Below, piece after piece: positions 8,341 through 15,309 of a DNA stretch of 64,000 nt. Source of the DNA: Azospirillum sp. TSO35-2 (lineage in GTDB: Bacteria; Pseudomonadota; Alphaproteobacteria; Azospirillales; Azospirillaceae). The position numbers and the translations under genes are program-made. Numbering within the stretch: position 1 is the stretch's first letter; each line of letters starts with the position of its first letter. The stretch spans positions 915,719 through 979,718 of the forward strand of contig NZ_LGRA01000021.1 of assembly GCF_003116095.1 (NCBI RefSeq), given 5' to 3'. Under the pieces are notes generated by a model, which was not told the DNA's origin, searched no databases, and was given only the letters and a program-made list of their open reading frames with translations.

Positions 8341-8429
8341 GGGCTTCGAAGATTTGCGGTCCCGTCACCCCGCCGTTGCGGCTGCGCCGGTGGGATGACG
8401 GGTTGGGAAAGGGTCCGCCGACGGTCGTC

Positions 8430-8708
8430 TCAGTGCAGATGCGGCAGGATGCGCTCCACATCCGCATGCGGGCGCGGGATGACATGCTTGGACACCACCG
8501 CGCCGACCTTCTCGGCGGCGGCGGCGCCGGCATCGACGGCGGCCTTCACCGCGCCGACATCGCCGCGCACCAGCGTGGTCACCAGCCCGGAGCCGATCTT
8601 CTCGTAGCCGATCAGCGTCACGTTGGCCGATTTCGTCATCGCATCGGCAGCCTCGATGGAACCGACGAGACCCTTGGTCTCGACCATTCCCAATGCTTCG
8701 CCACTCAT
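8430..8708 (-). CDS. BMC-H hexameric shell protein (PduA/PduJ-like)
   Basis: 92 residues, one canonical BMC domain: ALGMVETKGLVGSIEAADAM, then ANVTLIGYEKIGSGLVTTLVRGDVGAVKAAVDAG, and a C-terminal VIPRPHADVERILP. The KIGSG segment is the pore loop. It is almost identical in pattern to the BMC-H at 10169-10471, so the two are a recent duplicate pair or two specialised facet tiles. It sits between PduL and the tailed BMC-H. Family members form flat hexamers whose pores pass small substrates. Confidence 0.97.
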   Translation of the reverse strand: MSGEALGMVETKGLVGSIEAADAMTKSANVTLIGYEKIGSGLVTTLVRGDVGAVKAAVDAGAAAAEKVGAVVSKHVIPRPHADVERILPHLH

Positions 8709-8747
8709 GGTCCTTCTCCTTGTCTGGGCTCGACAGGCTTGCGAGCG

Positions 8748-9287
8748 CTACTTGATCTTCGTCCTCTGGCCGCCGGGAGCCGCCGGACGGCTGGACGGGC
8801 GGACGGGCGGCTGCGACGGTGCGGGGTCCGTCTTCGCGGTGGTGTCCGCCACGGCTTCGGGCACAGGCTCCGCCGCCGGCTCCGCATCGGCAGAGGCCGG
8901 TTGGGCCGGGGCTTCGGGGACCGGCTCCGGCACCGGTTCGGGCACGCTTGCCGGGAGCAGCGCCGGCGCTGCCGCCGCAACGGCGGGGGCCTTGCGGACG
9001 CCGACGGTGTCGCGGTTGGCCACCAGTCCGGCGATGCCGTCGGCGGGGCGGGCGATCACCCGCGTGGCGACCACCCGGTTGACCCGGGCCGCCGCCGCCG
9101 CCCCGGCGGCGACCGCGGCGTTGACCGCCCCGACCTCCCCCTGGACCTTGACGACGGCCATGCCGTCGCCGCGGGCCAGTTCGTACCCAACCAGCACGAC
9201 ATTCGCGGATTTCACCGCGGCATCGGCGGCTTCCACCGCGGCTGCCAAGCCGATCGTCTCGATCAGCCCGAGGCTGAATTGCGTCAT
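8748..9287 (-). CDS. BMC-H shell protein with long Pro/Ala/Glu C-terminal extension
   Basis: 179 residues. Residues 1-90 are a BMC domain (SLGLIETIGLAAAVEAADAA; GYELARGDGMAVVKVQGEVGAV). The pore-loop segment is ARGDG rather than KIGSG, so the pore chemistry should differ. Residues ~95-179 are a low-complexity tail with repeats of PVPEPVPEAP and AEPVPEAV that ends in a basic stretch (PGGQRTKIK). Similar tailed BMC-H proteins (PduK-like) occur in other operons, some with metal-binding tails; this one has no cysteines in the tail. It could anchor cargo or contact cell structures (inference). Confidence 0.9.
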   Translation of the reverse strand: MTQFSLGLIETIGLAAAVEAADAAVKSANVVLVGYELARGDGMAVVKVQGEVGAVNAAVAAGAAAAARVNRVVATRVIARPADGIAGLVANRDTVGVRKAPAVAAAAPALLPASVPEPVPEPVPEAPAQPASADAEPAAEPVPEAVADTTAKTDPAPSQPPVRPSSRPAAPGGQRTKIK

Positions 9288-9310
9288 GGCGGTTCCTCCC
9301 CGACAGGCCG

Positions 9311-10138
9311 TCAGATGTACGGCCGGGTGACCGACTTGATCTCGGCCGGGTCGAGCGTGGCGAGCACCTGCTTGCCGACCTCGCGCGCCGCGATGACGGC
9401 CTGGCGAACGGCACCGGAGTCGCCGGTGAACAGGAAGATGACCTCGTTGCTGTAGCTGGTGCCGCTGCCGGGCGAGGCATAGCCGACCGCATCGATGGTC
9501 GCGGCCTTGGCGGCGGTGTCGGCCAGCAGCACGCCGATGGCGGCCGGAGCGCCGACGGTGATGCCGAAGGCCTGCCCGATGGGCGCGCCGAACGCCTTGT
9601 TCAGCGCATAGCTGGCGCGGGCGGTGTACTGGAACTCCAGATGCCCCGCCGGCGTGCCGTACACGTCGCCCATGGTGCGCTCGACTTCCTTCAGCGTCAC
9701 CTCCACCGCACGGCGGGCGTCGGAGACGTCCTCCGCACCGAACAGGATCAGGCAGCCATGGCCGGCCCCGCCCTCGGTGTCGCGCGGCAGCTCGATCAGC
9801 ACCACCTCGCTGTTGGTCGCCTTCACCGCCTCGTCGGCGGCGAAGATGTGCGGCCCGGCCCCGGTGCGCGCCCCGACGATGCCGATGGAGCGGTATTTCG
9901 GGCTGATCTTCATCTTCTCGTGGAGCAGCGGATCCACGTTGGCGATGACCAGGCCGATGGTGTGGCCGATGGCGGTCCCGACGAATTCCGTCAGCCCGCA
10001 GCCGCCCAGGGAGCGGCTGGGGGAGCTGCTGGGAGGCGGCGCGGCGCGGGGGGAGTCCGGGATGGCGGGCAGCAGGTCGGGACCGCCCATCTTCCGCAGC
10101 ACCTCACCCATGATCTTCTCGACAAGTTCGTCCTTCAC
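9311..10138 (-). CDS. BMC-T trimeric shell protein (PduB-like)
   Basis: 275 residues with two fused BMC domains: FVGTAIGHTIGLVIANVD to EVERTMG, and ASYALNKAFGAPIGQAFGITVGAPAAIGVLLADTAAK to the C-terminus. PduB-type trimers form pseudohexameric facet tiles and in other systems link the shell to cargo. The N-terminal MKDELVEKIMGEVLRKMGG is an amphipathic helix of the encapsulation-peptide type, followed by a Pro/Ser linker up to residue ~44. PduB N-termini are known to connect shell and core, so this helix may do the same. It lies 30 nt from the first BMC-H gene. Confidence 0.95.
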   Translation of the reverse strand: MKDELVEKIMGEVLRKMGGPDLLPAIPDSPRAAPPPSSSPSRSLGGCGLTEFVGTAIGHTIGLVIANVDPLLHEKMKISPKYRSIGIVGARTGAGPHIFAADEAVKATNSEVVLIELPRDTEGGAGHGCLILFGAEDVSDARRAVEVTLKEVERTMGDVYGTPAGHLEFQYTARASYALNKAFGAPIGQAFGITVGAPAAIGVLLADTAAKAATIDAVGYASPGSGTSYSNEVIFLFTGDSGAVRQAVIAAREVGKQVLATLDPAEIKSVTRPYI

Positions 10139-10168
10139 GGCAAAGCCCTCCTGTCAGGATTTCCGCGG

Positions 10169-10471
10169 CTAGTCGGCGGCGTGAGCGATGGCGGGGGTGT
10201 TGTGCGGCAGGATCTTCTCGACCTCGGTGTGCGGCCGCGGCACGACATGCACCGACACCACCTCGCCCACCTTGCCGGCGGCCACGGCGCCGGCATCGGT
10301 CGCCGCCTTCACCGCGCCGACGTCGCCGCGCACCATCACCGTCACCAGACCGGACCCGATCTTCTCGTAGCCGACCAGGGCCACATTGGCGGACTTCACC
10401 ATGGCGTCAGCGGCTTCGATCGCCCCGACCAGACCCTTGGTCTCCACCATTCCCAAAGCTTCCTGTTGCAT
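10169..10471 (-). CDS. BMC-H hexameric shell protein (PduA-like)
   Basis: 100 residues. Canonical BMC domain with EALGMVETKGLVGAIEAADAM, pore loop KIGSG and RGDVGAVKAATDAG, then HVVPRPHTEVEKILP and an eight-residue alanine-rich tail. It is the closest paralogue of the shell gene at 8430-8708. It is the first shell gene transcribed, directly after the alcohol dehydrogenase (57 nt gap), and is likely the major facet protein. Confidence 0.97.
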   Translation of the reverse strand: MQQEALGMVETKGLVGAIEAADAMVKSANVALVGYEKIGSGLVTVMVRGDVGAVKAATDAGAVAAGKVGEVVSVHVVPRPHTEVEKILPHNTPAIAHAAD

Positions 10472-10527
10472 CGCAAACTCCCTTGTCTTGAACTCGATTG
10501 GCTGGATTTGGTTTTCCGGACTTGAGA

Positions 10528-11664
10528 TCAGCCACCCACCGCCCGGATCAGGCCGGCCACCTCGCCGGCCGTGGGCGTGCGCGGGTTGCTCGCCGTGCAG
10601 GCGTCGGCAAGCGCCGCCTCGACCAACTGGTCCTGCGCCCTTGCGTAGTCGTCCATGTCGGTGCCGGCCGCCCGCAGGGTGGCGGGAATGCCGAACCGGT
10701 CGTTCATGCGGGCGATCGCCCGGGCCAGCGCCTTCGCACCGCCACGGGCGGTCGAGGCCTCCAGCCCGACGCGCCGCGCGATCTCGGCGTAGCGCTCCGC
10801 CGCCGGCAGGCCGGGGCCGAAGCCGTCCTGCGTGCCGGCGTTGTAGTCCACCACCAGCGGCAGCAGCATGGCGTTGATGCGGCCGTGCGGAAGGTGGAAG
10901 CGCCCGCCGATGGCGTGGGCAAGCCCGTGGTTCAGGCCGAGCCCCGCGGCGTTGAACGCCATGCCGGCCATGCAGGAGGCGTTGTGGAGCGCCGCCCGCG
11001 CCGCCCGGTCGCCACCGTCGGCATAAGCCGCCGGCAGCTTGGCGAAGGCGAGGCTCAGCGCCTTTTCGGCGAAGGCGTCGCTGAAGTCCGTCGCCCCGGT
11101 GGCGACATAGGCCTCCAGCGCGTGGGTGATGACGTCCATGCCCGTGTCGGCGGTGACCGCCGGCGGCACGCTCGCCACCAGATCCGGATCCAGCAGGGCC
11201 AGATCCGGAACCATCTCCGGCGAGCGCAGGGGATGCTTGATGCCACGCTCCGGTTCGGAGATGACGGCGTAGCAGGTCACCTCCGATCCGGTGCCGCTGG
11301 TGGTCGGCACCGCCACCAGGACGATGTCCGGCCCACCCATTTCACGCAGCGTGGCCAGCATCGCCTTGGCCGCGTCGATGACCGAACCGCCGCCGAGGGC
11401 GACGACCGCATCCGGCCGGAACTCGGCCAGGACACGGGCGCCCTTGGCGATGCCGTCCACCGGCGGTTCCGGCACCACCTCGGCGAAGACCGCCAGTTCG
11501 CAGGGCGGCAGCTTGCCTTGCAGCCGCCCGACCATGCCGGAGCGGACCATGAAGCCGTCGGTGACGATGCCGATCCGCCGGCCACGGAACACCTCCAACC
11601 GGTCGTACAGCCCGTCGCCGAACAGGATCTCGGTCTTCAGGAAGAAGCGCTGGGTCATGGTCAT
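10528..11664 (-). CDS. iron-containing alcohol dehydrogenase (PduQ-like)
   Basis: 378 residues, group III iron-dependent alcohol dehydrogenase. The NAD-binding segment is VVALGGGSVIDAAKAM, and the metal-binding region is GMDVITHALEAYVA plus LGLNHGLAHAIGGRFHLPHG. It should reduce propionaldehyde to 1-propanol and regenerate NAD+ for the aldehyde dehydrogenase, balancing redox inside the shell. The start is ATG 11664, with GGAGG about 10 nt upstream; a second in-frame ATG follows two codons later. It lies between the dehydratase (28 nt) and the first shell gene. No obvious separate targeting helix is seen. Confidence 0.95.
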   Translation of the reverse strand: MTMTQRFFLKTEILFGDGLYDRLEVFRGRRIGIVTDGFMVRSGMVGRLQGKLPPCELAVFAEVVPEPPVDGIAKGARVLAEFRPDAVVALGGGSVIDAAKAMLATLREMGGPDIVLVAVPTTSGTGSEVTCYAVISEPERGIKHPLRSPEMVPDLALLDPDLVASVPPAVTADTGMDVITHALEAYVATGATDFSDAFAEKALSLAFAKLPAAYADGGDRAARAALHNASCMAGMAFNAAGLGLNHGLAHAIGGRFHLPHGRINAMLLPLVVDYNAGTQDGFGPGLPAAERYAEIARRVGLEASTARGGAKALARAIARMNDRFGIPATLRAAGTDMDDYARAQDQLVEAALADACTASNPRTPTAGEVAGLIRAVGG

Positions 11665-11691
11665 GGCCGCCGATCCTCCGCCGCCGATGCC

Positions 11692-14244
11692 TCAGAACAC
11701 CTGTTCGGTGCGGCTGATGATGTCGTCCTGCACCTCTTTGGCGAGGACGACGAACTGGGCGCTGTAGCCGGCGACCCGCACGACCAGATCCCTGTGCTTC
11801 TCCGGCTCCCGCTGGGCGTCCAGCAGGGTCTGGCGATCGATCACGTTGAACTGCACATGCATGCCCTTGTGATCGAAGTAGCTGCGCACCAGCGAGGAGA
11901 AGTTGCGCAGCCCCGCATCGCCGGCGAGCGCGGAGGGCAGGAATTTCTGGTTGTAGAGCGTGCCGTTGGAAGCCAGGAAGTGATCAAGCTTGGCCACCGA
12001 GTTGGCGGCGGCGGTCGGCCCCGTCACGTCCTTGCCCTGGCGGGGCGACACACCGTCGGCGAGCGGCGTCCTGGCCGGCCGGCCGTCGGGCAGCGCACCG
12101 ACATCCTTGCCGAACAGCACGTTGGCGGACACCGGATAGATGCCGGCCTGGAACTGTCCGCCACGCGGGTTGCGGTATTTCTGGACCTCGTTGCAGTAGA
12201 TCGCGGCGCATTTGCGGGCGACCAGATCGACGTCGTCGATGTCGTTGCCGAAGGCCGGGCTGTTGTCGAGCAGACGGCGGATCGCCTCGTAGTTGGAGGC
12301 CTTGCCGGCGTTCGCCGCCGGGGCGGCGGAGCCGGCCAGCGTGCGGTAAACCTCGCCTCTCAGCGCTGCGATATCGAGCGAGCCGCTGGCGCTCAACACC
12401 TTGCGGACCGCGGCGTAGACCTGCTCTTCGGTCAGGTCGCCGGCCGCCGCCCCGCTGGCCGGCATCGCCACGCCGGCCGACAGGCCGAAATTGGCGTCGA
12501 CCGCCTCCTTCAGTTCCGCCAGCGTCAGCTTGCCGTCCTCGAAGACATGCTTCTGGATGGCGTAGGCCGAGTCACCGGTGTCGGCGACGCCGAAGGCCTG
12601 CGGACCGGTGAAGTTGTAGATCGCCCCGCCTTCCTGCACCGACTTGCCGCGACCGATGCAGTCGTCGACCAGGGCCGACAGGAAGGGCAGCGGGCAGCGT
12701 TCGGCGTGGGCGAGATCGACGCAGTTGTCGGCCTCGGCCAGATAGTGGACGAAATACTCCATCTGCGTCTGGAAGGCGGCATAGAGGTCGTCCATGCTGC
12801 GGAAGCTGGTGAATTCGCCGGTCACCGGGCCAAGCTGCTTGCCGTTGACCTTGCCGTTGTTCAGCGTGATCTCGAAGACCTTGGCCACGTTGAAGAAGGC
12901 GGCGTCGTGCCAACCCTCGGTCCGGTGGATGGCCTGCGGCTCGACGCAGCCGACGATACCGTAATCGCGGGCGTCGCGCAGCGTCACGCCGCGGTTCTGC
13001 AGCGCCGGGATGATCACCTCGTCGTTGTACATGGCCGGAACGCCGAGCCCGAGCCGGGCGACCTCGCAGGCCCGGTAGAGGAATTCCTCGGGCGTGCCCT
13101 GCCAGACGCGGATCGAGAAGGACGGCGCCGGCAGGCGGACATGGGCGACCGCCTCCATGCACATGAAGGACATGTCGTTGGTGGCGTCCAGCCCGTCCTC
13201 GGTCTGGCCGCCGACGCACAGGTTCTGGAACACGGCGTAGCCGGCGAAGGCCTGCGCCGACACGGCGTCGCGGGTCTTGTTGACGTCGTTCAGCTTGATC
13301 CAGATGCAGTCCACCAACTCCTGCGCGAACTCGCGCGAGATGCCGGTGTCGGCCTTCAGATAGGGCTGCATGTACTGGTCGAAGCGGCCCGGCGAGATCG
13401 AATGGCCGCTCGATTCGATCTGCAGCAGGCTCTGCACGAACCAGAAGGACTGGCAGGCCTCCCAGAAATTGCCGGCGCCATGTTCGGGAACGCGCTCGCA
13501 GTTGCGGGCGATCTGCAGCAGTTCGGCCTTGCGGACCGGGTCGCTTTCCGACCGGGCCATCTCCTGCGCCTTGGCCGCGTAGCGGTGGGCGAAGTTGATC
13601 GCCGCGGTGTAGGCGATGATCACCGAATTGTAGAATTGCTGCTTCTTGATGTAGTCGGGATCGCTGCGGTCCATCGTCTCCATCGCCTGGACCACCTCGG
13701 CGATGATCCCGCGGAAGCCGATCTTCAGCACCTTGCCGTAATCGACGCAGACATGACCGACGCCGCCGTAGAAGTAGTTGCCGACGGTGAAGACGCCGGC
13801 GGCGATGCAGTCCTTGGCCTCCTGCGACATGTAGGAGGCGGCGAGGTCGCTGGTGGTCCGTCCCGGCCAGTAGAGGAAGGCGTCATGCAGGGCGCGGGCG
13901 GTTTCCTTCGGGATTTCGAACGGGTCGGCCACGCGGGTGGCCATGGTGTCGAATTCCTTTTCCACCCAGTCGAAGGAAAACTCCGGGCAGATCTCGGTCG
14001 AGCGCGGGTTGCGGGTGATGGCGCCGACGATCAGCTCGTCCGGGCGGATGGTCACCGGCAGGTTGTTGAAAATCTTCTCCGCCGCCTTGGCCCGCCGCAG
14101 GATCGCCGGCAGCCCTTCGGTTTCCTTATAGGCTTCGGTGACCAGAACGGCGCGGTCCGCCTCGACATGCGGAACGGCGTTGAGAATCTGGTTCTTCAGC
14201 CGCATGACCCGATCGGTCGGCTTGGAGAAACCTCTCTCGATCAT
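11692..14244 (-). CDS. glycyl radical diol dehydratase (probable 1,2-propanediol dehydratase) with internal encapsulation segment
   Basis: 850 residues. Position numbers match the Clostridium butyricum B12-independent glycerol dehydratase site as I recall it: H164 (GVGHVC), H281 (SSGHS), C433 and E435 (VGCVEPQ), and D447 (TEGWHD). The glycyl radical loop is RVAGYSA with G826. This pattern fits a diol dehydratase rather than PFL or choline lyase. Compared with the ~787-residue glycerol dehydratase there is an insert at about residues 590-650. It carries two helices (LTEEQVYAAVRKVLSAS, LDIAALRGEVYRTLAG) in Ala/Gly/Pro linkers, an intramolecular encapsulation peptide as described for the Rhodopseudomonas palustris BisB18 enzyme. 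RBS GGAGG precedes ATG 14244. Confidence 0.94.
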   Translation of the reverse strand: MIERGFSKPTDRVMRLKNQILNAVPHVEADRAVLVTEAYKETEGLPAILRRAKAAEKIFNNLPVTIRPDELIVGAITRNPRSTEICPEFSFDWVEKEFDTMATRVADPFEIPKETARALHDAFLYWPGRTTSDLAASYMSQEAKDCIAAGVFTVGNYFYGGVGHVCVDYGKVLKIGFRGIIAEVVQAMETMDRSDPDYIKKQQFYNSVIIAYTAAINFAHRYAAKAQEMARSESDPVRKAELLQIARNCERVPEHGAGNFWEACQSFWFVQSLLQIESSGHSISPGRFDQYMQPYLKADTGISREFAQELVDCIWIKLNDVNKTRDAVSAQAFAGYAVFQNLCVGGQTEDGLDATNDMSFMCMEAVAHVRLPAPSFSIRVWQGTPEEFLYRACEVARLGLGVPAMYNDEVIIPALQNRGVTLRDARDYGIVGCVEPQAIHRTEGWHDAAFFNVAKVFEITLNNGKVNGKQLGPVTGEFTSFRSMDDLYAAFQTQMEYFVHYLAEADNCVDLAHAERCPLPFLSALVDDCIGRGKSVQEGGAIYNFTGPQAFGVADTGDSAYAIQKHVFEDGKLTLAELKEAVDANFGLSAGVAMPASGAAAGDLTEEQVYAAVRKVLSASGSLDIAALRGEVYRTLAGSAAPAANAGKASNYEAIRRLLDNSPAFGNDIDDVDLVARKCAAIYCNEVQKYRNPRGGQFQAGIYPVSANVLFGKDVGALPDGRPARTPLADGVSPRQGKDVTGPTAAANSVAKLDHFLASNGTLYNQKFLPSALAGDAGLRNFSSLVRSYFDHKGMHVQFNVIDRQTLLDAQREPEKHRDLVVRVAGYSAQFVVLAKEVQDDIISRTEQVF

Positions 14245-14349
14245 GACACATCCTCCACTTCGGGATTTGCTGGTTTCCTGGAAGAGTCTCTGGAAATTCT
14301 TGGAAGGCGGCGGCCTGCTGCGGGTGGATGCCCCGCCGGTGCCGCCGCC

Positions 14350-14925
14350 TCAGCGCCGGATGCCGTGATCCAGCAGACGGACGAAGTCGCGCAGAAGAGC
14401 GGGATGGCCGGGCCAGGCCGGCGCGGTGGCCAGGTTGCCATCGGTCACCGACTCCTCGGGATCCGCATCGACAAAGAGGCCGCCGGCCATCTCCACCTCG
14501 GGACGGACAGCGGGATAGGCGGTAAGCTTGCGACCGCGAACCAAATCCGCGGCGGTGAGGATCTGCACGCCGTGGCAGATCGCGGCCACCGGCAGCGACC
14601 GGTCCATGAAATGACGGACGATGCGCAGCACCGCTGGGTTCAGCCGCAGATATTCCGGTGCCCGTCCCCCGGTCAGATACAGGCCCTGATAGGCATCGGG
14701 ATCGATGGTCGCGAAGGAGCCGGTCAGCTTGAAACGGTGCCCCGGCTTTTCACTGTAACTCTGGTCACCCTCGAAATCGTGGATCGCTGTCTTTATAAGA
14801 TCACCGGCCCGTTTTCCTGGACAAACCACGTCGATTCTCATGCCCAGCATCCCCAGGGCCTGAAAAGGAACCATCACCTCGTAGTCTTCTGAAAAATCTC
14901 CTGCCAACATGAGGACAGCAACCAC
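14350..14925 (-). CDS. PfpI/DJ-1 family protein, first gene of the microcompartment operon
   Basis: About 191 residues from GTG 14925, chosen because AAGGGGGA lies 5-6 nt upstream and the family normally starts right before the LMLAGDFSEDYEVM strand. An upstream in-frame start at 14991 would add a non-conserved basic leader that overlaps the promoter. The nucleophile elbow AAICHGVQIL has the conserved cysteine, and DFSEDYEV is the usual acidic strand-loop. PfpI/DJ-1 proteins include deglycase/glyoxalase-like enzymes and proteases. In an aldehyde-generating pathway a carbonyl-damage role is attractive (inference). It lies about 105 nt upstream of the dehydratase. Confidence 0.85.
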   Translation of the reverse strand: MVAVLMLAGDFSEDYEVMVPFQALGMLGMRIDVVCPGKRAGDLIKTAIHDFEGDQSYSEKPGHRFKLTGSFATIDPDAYQGLYLTGGRAPEYLRLNPAVLRIVRHFMDRSLPVAAICHGVQILTAADLVRGRKLTAYPAVRPEVEMAGGLFVDADPEESVTDGNLATAPAWPGHPALLRDFVRLLDHGIRR

Positions 14926-14962
14926 GGCAATCCCCCTTTTTATTTTGATCTGACGTGATGAA

Positions 14963-14991
14963 AGATTAGTTTTTGGGTGACTACCGGTCAA
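14963..14991 (-). promoter_or_regulatory. candidate promoter of the microcompartment operon
   Basis: On the minus strand TTGACC (14986-14991) and TAATCT (14963-14968) are separated by 17 nt, a sigma70-like arrangement with a good -35 and a modest -10. It lies 38 nt upstream of the preferred GTG start of the PfpI gene, in a locally AT-rich stretch. No sigma54 -24/-12 pair and no FNR TTGAT-N4-ATCAA box was found here. Confidence 0.5.
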
Positions 14992-15001
14992 TTGTACAAT
15001 T
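14990..15001. promoter_or_regulatory. 12-bp perfect palindrome at the -35 of the microcompartment promoter
   Basis: AATTGTACAATT reads identically on both strands and overlaps the last two bases of the predicted -35 box. A dyad in this place is a plausible operator for a repressor or a nearby activator. The cognate protein cannot be named from the sequence. Confidence 0.4.
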
Positions 15002-15026
15002 TTGTCTTATGACAGTAAAAATTTGC

Positions 15027-15119
15027 CTCGCGCGGAACATCAAGGGCGACCTTGCCGGTGTCGGTCAGCACCGTCTTGCGTCCATAGCCGTTGCGGCTGC
15101 TGGACCGCCCATCTGGCTC
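15027..15119 (-). pseudogene. IS256-family transposase fragment
   Basis: About 31 codons on the minus strand read EPDGRSSSRNGYGRK then TVLTDTGKVALDVPRE. This matches the N-terminal part of IS256/Mutator transposases, with the N-SRNG-KTVLT-G-EIPRD pattern. The conserved continuation (R-R-GSFEPQLI) is lost: after PRE the sequence turns into the AT-rich promoter region of the microcompartment operon. There is no start codon or remaining transposase body, so this is a decayed remnant. It marks an old insertion or recombination joint right at the operon's 5' end. Confidence 0.7.
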
Positions 15120-15309
15120 ACCACTCTCCCGGTGATGATCAATCCCGGCGTTCAGCCCCCTTTGTGCTCGAACACCATCCGAACCCCGCGATCGCGGACG
15201 TCAGGGGGCGTGCTTGGGTGATGCCTGTGTCGTCATGATGACCCCACTTTCTCAGACGATGGGGGAGCTCCGGGAAAACCGGTGCGGTTCAACTCCACAC
15301 CGGAGTTGC
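15120..15309. other. rest of the gap between the diguanylate cyclase and microcompartment operons
   Basis: Apart from the transposase remnants and the promoter, this gap holds no gene I can recognise. A partial inverted repeat (CTCCGG at 15268 with CCGGAG at 15300) just beyond the cyclase stop could help end its transcript, but it has no T-run. Confidence 0.4.
15155..15236 (-). pseudogene. IS3-family OrfA N-terminal fragment, frameshifted
   Basis: From ATG 15236 the minus strand reads MTTQASPKHAP then a stop; in another frame it continues DVRDRGVRMVFEHKGG then a stop. Joined, this is the start of IS3-group OrfA helix-turn-helix proteins (MTTQ-SPKR-R--PE-RDRAVRMVFEH). A frameshift and loss of the rest make it a remnant. 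It lies directly upstream of the IS256 fragment, so two different elements have been broken here. Confidence 0.65.

Noticed and set aside
10498..14892. 1464-codon open frame on the plus strand, opposite the dehydratase
   Set aside because: It is antisense to two well-supported genes; its composition (His/Arg/Gly-rich, no domains) is typical of a GC-rich shadow frame.
14926..15010. FNR or sigma54 site at the microcompartment promoter
   Set aside because: No TTGAT-N4-ATCAA and no TGGC-N8-TGC pattern; the palindrome present is of another type.
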